NCBI GenBank assembly: GCA_001414345.1 | Contig: LLCB01000178.1 | Location: 54,921 to 118,920, forward strand | Length of the DNA: 64,000 nt | From: Hymenoscyphus infarciens | Lineage: Eukaryota; Ascomycota; Leotiomycetes; Helotiales; Helotiaceae | Reading direction: 5' to 3' | Shown here: positions 1-10,227 of the stretch, one piece after another | Layout of the letters: each line of letters begins with the position of its first letter | Position numbering within the stretch: the first letter of the stretch is position 1 | Position numbers and translations under genes: made by a program | The notes under the pieces: model-generated | The model's database searches: none | The model's input: the letters and a program-made list of their open reading frames with translations, nothing else | What the model was told of the DNA's origin: nothing

Positions 1-1037
1 AATCCAGCAGGGCTTTCTTCCTTCAAGTCCTGGGTGCCTCCTGTATTAGAAGAATTTGGGCCATACTTCTTGGACTCACTGAAAGCGGCGAGTGCTTCGA
101 CCAACGTTGGTTTATACTTCTTGCCGACACCAATTCGATACTCGATACTAAGGTTTTGAGCAGCCTCGGAAAGGATGTCTTCAAAGGTTTTGTATTCATC
201 GGTGTAGCGAGCTAGAAGAATGATGTACTGTTGTGGCTCCAAGTCCCAGGCCTGGATCGCTTCTTCTGAGAGACCGAGTTTGTCGACCTTGACGGACATG
301 CTGAGCATTGTAAACATGGACTCCGCCTTTGCTCCATCCAAAATTCCAATTCGAAAACCGGCTCGTTTGACAGCTCGAAGGTCTGCTCTAATACGGCGAC
401 TGATTCGAGCTGCAGCCTCTGAGCCGAGCTTCAACTTTGTCACGTTTCTTGGACCTTTGGAAGGGCCCTGTGTCCAGTCTTCGTCGTCAGATTCGGGAAA
501 TGCGTCTGAATCTGAATCTTCGTTGTCTGCCTCCTCATCTGCCTCCATATCCGAAGCACTGCCAATGTCGACTGGGTGTTCTCGAGTCCCGGCAGAAAAG
601 TGACGTCCAAGCTTCTGGGAAATAGTGGCCAGCAGATCTTGAATGCGCATTCCGGCCGAAGTCTCCTGGATGTCTTGCAATACGTCATTGACGCCATCAG
701 GTAGATCCATGGATTCTGTGGTGATCATATACATGTTTTCCAAAGGGTAACCGCCAACCTCTGCAAGACGTCAGTGGATCCAAACTAGAAATAAGAGGGT
801 TCTGGAGCCATGTCGGCGCGATAGAAGAAGATAATATCAAGCGCAAGGATTGGGGGATGATGGCGGGAGTGGTCACCTACCCAAAGAGATCAAAGATATT
901 TCAATTGGCGCGCCCGTTGAGGCAACATAACAAAGGTGTACCTCGCCATCCTCACCACCCTTCGCAAAGGAGATGATACCAGGAATCTGTTCACAGGACG
1001 CGGCCACCACATCAGCGATATAAGCCTTCCGACCCAT
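1..1037 (-). CDS. Truncated protein with two RWD/UBC-like regions, possible fungal PARP/UBC-family protein
   Basis: Two exons are visible: 1037..881 and 760..1, and the reading frame runs off the left edge. The intron has donor GTAGGT, a CTGAC branch point and acceptor TTGCAG. The start at 1037 (MGRKAYIADVVAA) is preferred over an upstream ATG because the longer frame has low-complexity, leader-like composition. The N-terminal part continues across the intron as EVGGYPLENMYMIT. A strongly acidic linker follows (about residues 125-150). Next comes a basic/hydrophobic stretch containing LSMSVKVDKLGLSEEAIQAW, and then a section rich in aromatic and charged residues. This arrangement resembles fungal proteins that join ubiquitin-conjugating-like folds to a PARP catalytic domain, which would lie beyond the edge. 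That assignment is inference from recall. What is well supported is a real, spliced gene. Confidence 0.5.
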
Positions 1038-2164
1038 TGTTGGTTGAACAAGGGGGAAGGTGAATGAATGTATTGGTGTTTGGTGCGGTCGTCGACCGAT
1101 TGATGGTAAGTGTACTTTGCGTGACCTGGGAAAAGAAACGGCAACCTGAGATGTTGGAAGTTGGAAGTTGGATGGTGAGATGAAGGCGGAGGTGGATGCC
1201 GACGCAAAGAAGGAGATGGAAATATGAATATGTGAGAAGGAGGATATTTGTAGGGTGGTTTGCTGGGTCAGACTAAGACCATCTCCCGCAGCGAAAAAGT
1301 ATGGTGAATGGAAGAAAGTTGGACAGTTTCGATCTTCAGAGAATCGAATGGTGAACTTGCAACTCACCACTCTCAAATGACCTTGATTGGCCGGCCTGCT
1401 GCCTCGACGAATCTTGGGGAAGCTTCGCTTATATTATTTCAGTCGCGACAGTTGGAGGGAAGACAGGAAGTTTGTCTGGCTATGAAACAAAGGATGTCGA
1501 TATATGAGTCAAAGTCTTGAGACGAGGAACATAGGAGGAAGATGGATGTCGGTAAAATAGGGTGAAGAGGTCGTGGGCGATACCTTTATCAATTGGGGCA
1601 AGGTCTCAGCCTCGCCGTTGGTTGCCTTACGTAGAGACCTCTATCTGCCAATCATCTAGATACCTGTAATTATCTTTGAGGCTTTCTAGGTGGTAGCCTG
1701 GAGCCGGGCCGGGGCTAAAGCTACCTTACAGGGTTATAGTAGTGGACTCTCTAAAGACTATTTTAAACTAACTAAGCATAATTAATTATTATATAAGAGT
1801 TAATAAATGCCTTAACTATTAGACGATAATTAAGGATTTTAAGACTTAAAAAATCCTTAACTATTAAGTAAGCTTAATTCTTAAAAGAGAATTAATTATT
1901 TACTTCTTAAATAATTCCTTAATTAAGAGTAAGAGCTTAAGAATCAAAGCTTCTTAAAGCAAGTATAAGTATATACTAGCGAGAAGAACTATACTCTAGT
2001 ATCATTGTGACGTTGGGAGACAAACCTTTCTTTGGCGATACCTTCACCTTTACTCCCGGCACACCCTCCTTACCCCACCACCTGATCTCCCCTCAAGATC
2101 TCCCTCAACCTAGGAGCCGGACCCAGGACGGAGTTGTACCCTTAAGCTTCTTATTCTTACCGTC
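1038..2164. other. Divergent intergenic region with an AT-rich island
   Basis: This stretch separates the minus-strand gene starting at 1037 from COG7 at 2165. About 1040-1700 is of ordinary composition and likely holds promoter and leader sequence. About 1740-1995 is an abrupt AT-rich block of TTAATTA/CTTAA-type sequence, which looks like an old RIP-mutated repeat fragment. A CT-rich leader follows from about 2040 to 2160, typical of fungal 5' UTRs. No gene was found. Confidence 0.6.
1738..1995. repeat. AT-rich island, probable RIP-degraded repeat
   Basis: The sequence changes sharply from mixed composition (GAGCCGGGCCGGGGC just before it) to almost pure A/T with TAA, TTAA and ATTAATTA motifs, and reverts at about 1995. 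It has no open reading frame of any length. Sharp borders and TA-rich content are what RIP leaves in Pezizomycotina. The parent element cannot be recognised. Confidence 0.5.
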
Positions 2165-3271
2165 ATGGCCATGGCCTCAACCCGAAGGAGAGCCCCAAGC
2201 AATGCAGCTAGAGCAGCCCAGCAAAAGGCAGTTCCAACACTAACCTCCTACCTACCCAAATCAATACACGCAGCAGACTCAACCCTCCAACCCTTCCTAA
2301 ACCCCAATTTCGATCCCGCCGAATATCTCAACTCCACCCTCCCTTCTCTCCACCACACATCCAATGCCTCCCAACCCCCCAAAGGCAGCGCGCAGTTGGG
2401 GGAGCTTTCCACGCAGACTCAGACCCTTCTCTCCCAGCTCAGCGCGAATACCACGAGACTCACCACAACCCTCACCCAATTGACCGATGAGATCCTTCGA
2501 AGTGGAAGTCGGCTAGCATACGAGGTCGAGGTCTTACGAGGGGAAACATTGGGATTATCAGAAGCTTTGACAGAAGGTCTGCAGGAAGATGTGGCCAAAT
2601 TTGTGCCGACTGGACTGGAGCAAGATTTGGCACGCAAACAATCGAAACCGACCGAGGTCAATGGGCACACGAGGAGGGCATCGATAGCTGCCCCAAAGAC
2701 TCCTGTGAAGGAAGAGACACCGGCGATTCTGGATCCACCGTACATCACGCAATTGCGAACCCTCACATTGGTACGGTCACGGCTCGATGCTGTGATCAAG
2801 ACCTTTGGTGATGCGATGGCTTGGACTTTCCCGCCCTCGGAGGTTTCCGTAACCTCTTCTTTTTTGTCTGTGTCAGCTCCAGAGCCTGGCTCGGAAATGC
2901 ATAGCACGGAAGAAAAAGGGCAACAGGTGTCTAAAAAGCTGCGAGATGAAATTGCGGATCTATTGATTGGTGGAGATCCCGTTGATGGAATCGAGGCGGC
3001 TGCGAAAAGAGTCGAAGAGCTCAAAGAGCTAGTCATCGTATGGAAGGGGACTGCTGAAGAGAGGGCAAGAGTTAAATTTGTAGAGAGTTTGGCAAAGTTG
3101 GTTGAAGATAGGCATCGGGAACTGCTGCGAGATGCGGAACAGGGCTCACGACTAAGTCAACGAGTCGAGTCACTGCGAGAGGAAGAAGAGTCGGAAACCA
3201 GTGCGGGCGAGGCCAAGTCACAGGGTGGTTATGGATTCCTCAGCCAGTTGCAGAAACTCCGAGGTGCTTGA
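2165..3271 (+). CDS. COG7: Conserved oligomeric Golgi complex subunit 7 (fungal Cog7)
   Basis: Single-exon ORF of 368 aa. Cog7 is a lobe B subunit of the COG tether, which captures vesicles in retrograde traffic within the Golgi. The N-terminal signature is seen: a TLQPFLNPNFDPAEYLNS segment, then a long helical stretch (about residues 80-135) with DEILRSGSRLAYEVEVLRGE. A low-complexity linker follows, then a helical C-terminal half (about residues 190-310) with PYITQLRTLTLVRSRLDAV and ELKELVIVWKGTAEERARV. Fungal Cog7 proteins are short (about 250-370 aa) compared with the animal subunit, so the length fits. Two ATGs lie two codons apart (MAMAS), and the first is used here. The gene is divergent from the gene at 1-1037 and separated from it by an AT island. 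The family call rests on recognised sequence patterns without an alignment. Confidence 0.7.
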   Translation: MAMASTRRRAPSNAARAAQQKAVPTLTSYLPKSIHAADSTLQPFLNPNFDPAEYLNSTLPSLHHTSNASQPPKGSAQLGELSTQTQTLLSQLSANTTRLTTTLTQLTDEILRSGSRLAYEVEVLRGETLGLSEALTEGLQEDVAKFVPTGLEQDLARKQSKPTEVNGHTRRASIAAPKTPVKEETPAILDPPYITQLRTLTLVRSRLDAVIKTFGDAMAWTFPPSEVSVTSSFLSVSAPEPGSEMHSTEEKGQQVSKKLRDEIADLLIGGDPVDGIEAAAKRVEELKELVIVWKGTAEERARVKFVESLAKLVEDRHRELLRDAEQGSRLSQRVESLREEEESETSAGEAKSQGGYGFLSQLQKLRGA

Positions 3272-3549
3272 TAGCACATTAGGCAAAGTATGAGAAAAAA
3301 ATAACTCCTGGTGCTCTCTTAGTCTCGTGATTTTGTTGCTTCACACTCCCAGGTATCGAGCGGCGGTTCTTTCATCTTCTTCGACAGCAAGTCGCATGAC
3401 GTATTTATGGCGAAATATATTTCGCTTGCTTGTCTTGCAACTTTCGCGGTTTATCTGGGGAGACCATCAATCGAAGGAGCGCGGCTCTTACAGCAAAGGC
3501 TGAGAACCTGGAAATGATCTCTGAAGGTTCTCCAGAAGGAAGATGAGAG

Positions 3550-3755
3550 ACCTGGGCATTGCTCTGCGTACACCTAATTTGTCCTATTGATGCGATGGAA
3601 ACTGCCTAGGGCAATTTAAAAGTATTGTTCAAAGGTATTGGGGAGAAACGAGATAACAACTTACCAATTCTTCTAATCCTTTTCGAACAATACCTTTCAT
3701 TCTTTAAAGTATTCTGCACAATCGATTCAAAGTGGGTGTACACAGAGCAATGACA
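3550..3755. repeat. Degenerate fold-back (inverted-repeat) element
   Basis: The left arm CATTGCTCTGCGTACACC (from about 3556) is matched in reverse complement by GGGTGTACACAGAGCAATG (ending about 3752), with a single C/T difference. Inside the arms a second pair is visible: AGTATTGTTC near 3620 against GAACAATACC near 3690. The whole about 205-bp segment could therefore fold on itself. It resembles a dead MITE or fold-back element. No coding capacity and no confident target-site duplication were seen. Confidence 0.45.
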
Positions 3756-3799
3756 CGATCTCTTACCACTAAGGTTCTCAAGCGAGAGCTCCAATTGTT

Positions 3800-4330
3800 T
3801 GTTAAAAATAATAAGGTAACATATAATATATATAATATATATCATGATGTATACTAACGTTTAGCTAGTAAATATTATAGTAGATACTTTTGCTCGCACT
3901 TCCTTTAAATATATATATAAAGATAAATAATATACTCTTTTAATCTCTTGACCTTGAACTTTTATATATATATACTCCTAGATCTCTACTACCACTAGTA
4001 CTAGTACCGCTCTACTATAAATACGCTACTCTATCGACGTCGGTTACGAGCTCGTAACCGTAAAATCGGGTATATATAGACTCTTTCTCTTATAACGTAA
4101 TAGTAATTAAAGTGGTGGACTTTTAGTGAAGTGACTAAAACCGACGATAGTTATGCTAAATATTAGTAAAATAGGTGTACTAAGAGGTGTACTAAATATC
4201 TGTAAGAGAGCTAAACGGTAATCACTAATTATTGATTAAAGGTGAAGAGTTAATTAAACATTGCGAGCACCTTTTGACTCTGTACTCGTGTACAAATCTT
4301 ATATATCTAAATTAAATTATATGCGAGCTA
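3800..4330. repeat. AT-rich island, probable RIP-degraded repeat
   Basis: This block is dominated by TATATA, TTAAATATA and ACTAAT-type sequence and has no coding potential. It contains a perfect 20-bp palindrome at 4041-4060. It directly precedes the broken gene starting at 4387, so C-to-T mutation could have spread into that gene. The origin of the repeat is not recognisable. Confidence 0.5.
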
Positions 4331-4386
4331 AACAGGCCCTTAGAGCAGTTTCCTTACAACGTCACTCGAGAATTTAAATAGACGCC

Positions 4387-6304
4387 ATGTCTTCTCAGGT
4401 CCTCTACGGCAAGGAATCTGCGACACAAGGAGCACCTCTGCGTGTCAACAGAGCAACTCGTTACCTCAGTATAGCCATTCATCACCCTCGCCAGGTATTC
4501 AGACCTTGTCGCAGGAAACGCGCTCCTCAAATTCTTCTTGCAATCGTACTTGTGTTTATTGGAAAATGGGGTGCCGTAAGTGCTAATGCCAGAGCTTCTC
4601 ATGTCGAACTTCGTACTGACAACGATATATTCAGGCCGAGTTACAATAAACGGCTTCCATCATCAACTCCTTCATTCCCGATATCATCGATAATACAAAA
4701 TGGGACGAGTCGGACGACGACCCACTGCTGGAGGATCCCAATCAAATACCAAGCCTAGGCTTCCACCTTCTTGTTACGACTTCTGCCCCCACGTTACGAG
4801 GCGACCTATGCAAATGCTTACTGCCAGCCGCGCTTCTCGATTATCCACCACCAACTTTGATCAACTACGAGAGACGCCTGAAACTACGAAGGGGGAGAGA
4901 GAATGTACAAGATATATACGCTTCACTAGCAGAGAAGTTGGAGCTTATGATATTGTTCTAATTATTCCCGAAGGTGTGTCAAGCGTCTAGCATCTTTTTG
5001 CCAAATGTTGACAAAGAAATAGATGCATGGCTACAGCTCCCGCCCGAAGTGACCATGAATCGTTTCCACCGTGAGATCATGGATTCAAATGCTGCGATTC
5101 TAAAACAGTAGGGGACTCTTCCAGCGAACCCAGCATATCCCTCCTCCGGACCCATACTAAAGTACAAACAAAAGGTCATCTTCGGAGCTGCAGAACAATG
5201 TTCCCTCCCCGCCTGGGATGCAGGCGGATGTGCTGCCGTTCCTTTCGGTCCACTTTCGCGAGATCTATATATTCCGTTGACGGGCAAAATTTTCAATGAG
5301 CGGTATGGTAACCCTCAATATCAGAACCCTCAGTTCCCGTCTTCATATACCGTCAAAGGAGGGCAAACGAGTTAGTTCCCAGATACAAACGTGCTCTAGA
5401 CCTGCTCAGAGCCACGTACAGGAGAAGTTTGAGGGCCATCAAGCTATTACGCAAATATTTGGGGAGCAGGAGGCTCATCGGTACTGGATAGATGGTAGAC
5501 CCTTTGGCTCAATAACTTGGTAGGACTTTATGCAAGGGTACAAACCATCAAATTCTAGATCTCCTTCTCCTACCCCACCCCCAAGTTCCGCGGTAAGCGA
5601 GTACGAATTCCGGATCGGGGTTGATTATTGGTCTTCGATATTTCAAACTGTGGATACCTCCCAGAAGGACCTACGATTTATTACTTTTAATGGTTCAATC
5701 TTCATTGCCTCCCCTTCCAAACTCGAGGCTGAGATTTTCAAAAGGCCCGTCAGTCTTCCTTCCTTTGGAGGTTGTTAGTAATCTCACGCGTCGACTCTTT
5801 GTTCTAGATGGGCAACTATGTACTACAGGCATTGCAGGTCTAGTAGAGCTTCAAAATACCACCCGGTCAGAAGTTGAGTTGGCGACAAATGTCGTGAATC
5901 CTGTCGGTGTATTTCCTGGTAGTGTTATTCCTTCTGTCCTGGATTTCCACAAAACTGCAAAGTTCCGCGTGGATTGCGATTCCTACTCATAGTATAGCTG
6001 GGGCTGGGAAATCAACGACACAAATCACACCTCCTTGCGCGAGAAAGGGCGGCCGAGCATGTGGTATACGAACCATTCAAGGGCTTTGGTGGGGAGGTAT
6101 TTGAATAATGCAAAGGAGCCAGAGGATATGTGGAATATGAGAGGTGGTCATGGGGGTGTGTGGACTGGACAAGGGGAATGGTTGGTTTGGAAGGAAATTT
6201 GTGGTGGTGTTGAGGGGCTGTATGGGGATGAGGGTGGTAATTTGGATGACGAGGGCCTGTTGAGAAATTCTTTTGGGAATGTGGCGGAGGGTGGTGATGG
6301 ATAG
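4387..6304 (+). pseudogene. Decayed fungal glycosyltransferase-like type II membrane protein
   Basis: The frame starts at 4387 with a basic N-terminus and one hydrophobic anchor (APQILLAIVLVFIGKWG), then an intron (4575-4634, GTAAGT to TTCAG). The next exon hits TAA at 4647-4649, where CAA is expected, and continues as TASIINSFIPDIIDNTKWDE. Further lesions are an in-frame TAA near 4960, TAG at 5109-5111 after AAILKQ, a frameshift near 5370, another near 5450-5530, and more near 5775 and 5990. Successive frames still read LQLPPEV, KQKVIFGAAEQCSLP, AAVPFGPLSRDLY, QIFGEQEAHRY, then HTSLREKGRPSMWYTNHSRA near the end. These motifs match a conserved fungal family of membrane-anchored glycosyltransferase-like proteins; the family call is by recall. 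The reading order is collinear, so this is one ancestral gene. Several stops are explained by single C-to-T changes, others by indels. The gene is almost certainly non-functional. Confidence 0.75.
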
Positions 6305-6740
6305 GGCTCGAGGGGCTGAGATTTGGGGGTCGTGGGGTGTGAGCGGTTGTTTAGATTGGGCTTTATGGATGCGCAAGAGGTGGTGTGTTGGAAAGGGGGT
6401 GTTTAAGCGAGGTAGACTTCTGAAACGGGGAGCGGGTTCGTGCGACTGGAGTTGGATGGATGATGGCAATCGCTAGGTATGGATATTGACTTTACTGGTG
6501 TAAATTTTAGCGAATGAAAAAGGCCATATTCAAAGAACTCGGAATGGTATGAAGAGGGGAGTACACAGTCACGAGTTTTGTGAGTAAGAACTGGCGTTCG
6601 CTAGGATAACGGAAACAAAGCAAATACTCAGTCCAAGATTTCCCTACCATTACGTTGCAACGGCGGCCTTAAGGCTGGATATCATCGTAGGCTATCGGTT
6701 GCTTAAGTATACCAAACCATCTAAGAACTCAAGCAACAAC

Positions 6741-7767
6741 TCACTTAATTTCACTTCTTCCCTCTCCTCTTCGCACCCAACTCTCCCCCAAGTTCCTCGC
6801 GGCAACCTCATAAGCCTTATCTCTCCTCCTATCTCCTCTTCTCCAAGTAGGCCATTTATCCCACCCATACTCAATCCCTAAAACAGTATACACCTTTACC
6901 CTCTTCCCAGCCCCCTTCAGTCTCTCCCTAACTGTTCCCCCTCAGCAAGCAAAGCATCCATCCAGCAAGTAATAATAACCACATGGTCCGACAATGCATC
7001 CCGCAAAATTTCCTCACCTGCTAAACCTAGACTCAGTAGTAGACTCCGCATATCCTGCAGCTTAGAGTAGAGATAAGCCTCATCTGTGAGACCAACCATG
7101 AATGGGGGAACCGGAAGGGGTTTGAAATTTGGGTTTGAGGTTACTCTTTCGACCCGGGTTAGGGTCCTGTTTACGGCCGAGTAGATGGATATCAGACTTC
7201 TCAACCTCCCTTTTTTACTTCTGTTAAATCGTCTCTATCTTTATGGAGGCGGGCAAGTTCTTCCCATAACCGTATTACAGCTGGGAATGTGAAATTCCCT
7301 CCCGCGCTGAAACCGGAAAATGAAGTACGTGAAAGATCTAGGTTGAATTCCTCCGCATGTTCCCACAGAGACAAAACCGCGGACACATAATTTTCAGTTC
7401 CCGTTGAAAAAGGATGGGATGGCGTAAGTCTGTAATTAGTTGATACAACGATATATTCAGGGGTATTTCAAAGCTGCTGCGAACTAACGAGCGTCATCGG
7501 ATGTATGGCATGGTGTATATTCACCGCCGTGGAAATTGATGAGGAGAGAGTAGTTCCTTTTCTTTCGGTTGGCTTTTTTGTATCATGGAGAAACGTAAAA
7601 TAAGAGATCGAATTTCCTGGGACATGAACCGACGGTGCGGCTGATTTGACAAATGAAAGATGGTTGGGGCGGGATGTGGGAATGAGAGGTAAATGATCGC
7701 AATATCTTCCTATTGCTGCGAGGGAGGGCAATATTGTTGCGTTGATGAGGAGGTTGAGACTTGACAC
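6741..7767 (-). pseudogene. Decayed alpha/beta-hydrolase (esterase/lipase-like)
   Basis: Read on the minus strand, one hydrolase is spread over several frames. The N-terminal half includes LSFVKSAAPSVHVPGNSISY. The oxyanion-hole segment LLINFHGG is followed by SDDAR and an in-frame stop where a residue is expected. LSLWEHAEEFNLDLSRTSFS runs into the nucleophile elbow GFSAGGN (GxSxG intact). VVIITCWMDALLAEGE holds the catalytic-acid region. The C-terminal VYTVLGIEYGWDKWPTWRR has Tyr where HGWDK would carry the catalytic His, a change explained by one C-to-T mutation. The stop is at 6741-6743. Frameshifts near 7200, 7390-7480, 7555 and 6910 separate the parts. The start at 7767 is only the first usable ATG. 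It is convergent with, and close to, the other decayed gene at 4387-6304. Confidence 0.75.
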
Positions 7768-8631
7768 GATGATTTAGAGTTCAGTGGCGTCTAAATGAAG
7801 AGAAGGTGGTGAGGTAAAAGGTTTTCGGTGTTAGAGTGTTTTGGTAAATTGGCTAGGAAGCAAACTTAGAAAACTGCTTGAGTGAGTTATGTCAGAGCCC
7901 TGATTTTTAGTTTTTCAACATTACTCAAAACTATAGATTCCCAAATCCAGACGACGACGCAAAACCAACCAAAGGAAAAGTGTTGACAAAAAGGGTTACC
8001 CGAGATCGTGATTGTAGCCTAGGGCAGAGAGAGGATTGTGAAGCGAAGAGAGTATCCACCTCCACGATATAGAAAACTCAATGAAAAGGTGGATGTTCTC
8101 ATACACACCGAGAAATATCATTCTTAGTAGTTTCAGAAAATTTGGTTAGAAAATGTGGGAATACACTTCTTGAGAGGATTTTTGGAAATATGATTGGTAA
8201 ATTTACTGTCCTATCACAGATCTGAGATCTGGCATACTTTATTCACCAATTTGCAAAGTCAATCACTTTGTACCTGAACTTCATTTGATTAATTTGGTCT
8301 ATCTCGAGTATTTGAATTAAGTAATTGTTACTTGAACAAGTGCCTATTACTCTTTACTCGAGACTTTATTTAACAAGCTTAATTAACCTAAACTTTCACG
8401 ATTAATATTTTTTAATAGTTGAGCTTACTAGACTCACTGTAGAATTGTCCCAATGCAGTATAATGGATTGGTCTCCATAAGTAGTGAATAAAGTCTACCA
8501 TTATAATGAGAACTAAAGTAGCAAATTGGGAGAGGAAAGATTCAACTTTAGTTTGAACCCTAACTTTCAAGATTGACGAGTATCTTAGCAAGCTTATTGA
8601 TTTCAATCTTTTTTCGACTGGTGACACAAAC
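7768..8631. other. Intergenic region holding a MITE copy
   Basis: Between the decayed hydrolase and the Ldh_2 gene there is no open frame of note. About 7770-8220 shows nothing recognisable. 8226-8505 is one copy of the TIR element described separately. Confidence 0.6.
8226..8505. repeat. MITE copy A (TIR element family of this window)
   Basis: The left end GATCTGGCATACTTTATTCA is mirrored at the right end by GTGAATAAAGTCTACCATTA. The internal motif TTTAATAGTTGAGCTTACTA followed by GACTCACTG is shared with three other copies (17339-17668, about 20565-20806, 28307-28643). Its length is about 280 bp, with no coding capacity. Exact termini and target duplication are uncertain. Confidence 0.65.
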
Positions 8632-9873
8632 TTACACTGAACCAATTACATCAATCTTCTGACTTCCAACTCTCTCGGCCTCCTTGTTCAGTGCCTCAAT
8701 TTCGGCCTTGACATATGGAATACCAGTCTTCTCCCTCTCCAACTGGTTAATCTGTTCAATTTCCCCTGGAAAATAAATCTTGTCGACCCCAGCCATCTTC
8801 TCGCTTCCAATAACCTTTTCATACAACGTACCCATTCTTTCCCTAAACTCCTTCAAATCCATGAACAGATCCGGTTTGAGGGCGATGAGAAAATGTCCAG
8901 CATTCGCTGGCTTGCTTGGATCGTATGGATTTGTGACACCTCCCGCAAACGCACTCCCACTCAAGACACCAGAAAAGACATCCATCATCACACTAAGTGC
9001 ACTTCCCTTCGGTCCGCCCATTGGCAACATGACTCCCTCGAGAGCTTTTTCCGGGTCATCAGTTCGATTCCCATCCTTATCCAATGCCCAATCTGTGGGA
9101 ATCTTTTCTCCTCTCCTATAGGCTTTGTAAATCTTTCCTCTCGCCGCAATGCTAGGCGCCATATCAAGAATAAAAGGCTTCCCACCTTCTGCTCCCGGAG
9201 CACCACAAGCGATAGGACTAACCTGTAGGATCTCGGAGTTAGTATACGTCTTTGGTGATATTTGAGAGGAAGAGTCTCAAGAACTGTTATCGAAAGTTTA
9301 AGAATGAGGAATGTCTCAGCTCCTTTTCTTTTTACCTAAAGAAGAAATTACTCGGAGACGCTGGTCACTCACACCCATCAATTTCTCCTTCCCACCCCAA
9401 ACCGGCAGAGCAGGAGAAGAATTTGTAAAGACAAGACTCATCATATCCGCATCAATAGCTTGTTGAACAACCCAAGCACTCATGCCGAAATGATTCGAAT
9501 GTTTAATAGCACACATCCCGAGCCCGAATGTCTTCGCCATTTCGATACATCTTTGCATACCGAGATGAGCGGAGAGAAAGCCGAAACTGTTGTTTCCGTC
9601 GATATGTGCAACTACGGGTGTGATTTGGCTAAGTGTTGGTTCGGCTTTGGGGTCTAGGACCCCTGCTCGGACGCGGTCTATGTATGAGGGGATTCGGTTG
9701 ATGCCATGGGTATCTACTCCTCGCAAGTCGGCGAGGACGAGACAGTGGGCAATGATTTTTGCAGAGGTAGCTGAGACACCATTTCCTTTGAGAACGGATT
9801 GGACGAAGGTCTCTGCTGCTTTGCTGGAGACGTGGAGTTTCTCTTCTGAAGGGGAGTCATGTGATGTAGACAT
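8632..9873 (-). CDS. Malate/L-lactate dehydrogenase family oxidoreductase (Ldh_2)
   Basis: Two exons, 9873..9373 and 9222..8632, are joined across a 150-nt GT-AG intron (donor GTGAGT, branch ACTAAC, acceptor CTACAG). The product is 363 aa, the usual family length. The family uses NAD(P)H to interconvert 2-keto and 2-hydroxy acids, or reduces cyclic imines and ureidoglycolate-type substrates; the substrate cannot be told here. Seen: LADLRGVDTHGINRIPSYID near the N-terminus, IKHSNHFGMSAWVVQQA at the active-site helix, SPIACGAPGAEGGKPFILDM across the splice site, and PMGGPKGSALSVMMDVFSGV before the C-terminal helices. No signal peptide is seen, so it is probably cytosolic. It is divergent from the GNAT gene at 10228 with 354 bp between starts. 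Confidence 0.88.
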
Positions 9874-10227
9874 TTTTGTTGGGGTGAATTGTTATCTCAG
9901 TTCCTCAGCCGCTCTTTTTAGCTAACTCTACCCGCCTAGGAAAGCGGACCAATGAAAGTGGGGGATGATGTGGGGCTGGCGGGGCTGATGGTAATCGTTC
10001 GGGGGTCGGAGAAAATATGACTTGAATTGGTTTATTTGGAGACAATTCAAGAAAAGTCGACTTATAATTTTTAAGCATATTGACGTACATGTTTAGTTCT
10101 CTTTCCCGCCTTCCTTCTGGGCCGATTTTTGAGATTGATTGACCGAGTCACAGAGAATAAACTCATCTCGTTCTAAATTGACTCACGATCCTCAAACATC
10201 ATTCTCCTCAAATAAAAACACTTCAAA

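Larger units (their letters stand above)
3272..4386. other. Gene-free region with fold-back repeat, palindrome and AT island
   Basis: The region downstream of COG7 contains no plausible gene. It holds a 16-bp palindrome (3410-3425), a degenerate fold-back element (about 3550-3755), an AT-rich block (about 3800-4330) and a perfect 20-bp palindrome (4041-4060). It then leads into a decayed glycosyltransferase-like gene. Confidence 0.6.

Noticed and set aside
873..1376. Longer upstream start for the minus-strand gene at the left edge
   Set aside because: The added N-terminus is low complexity and promoter-like; the start at 1037 gives the coherent MGRKAYIADV beginning.
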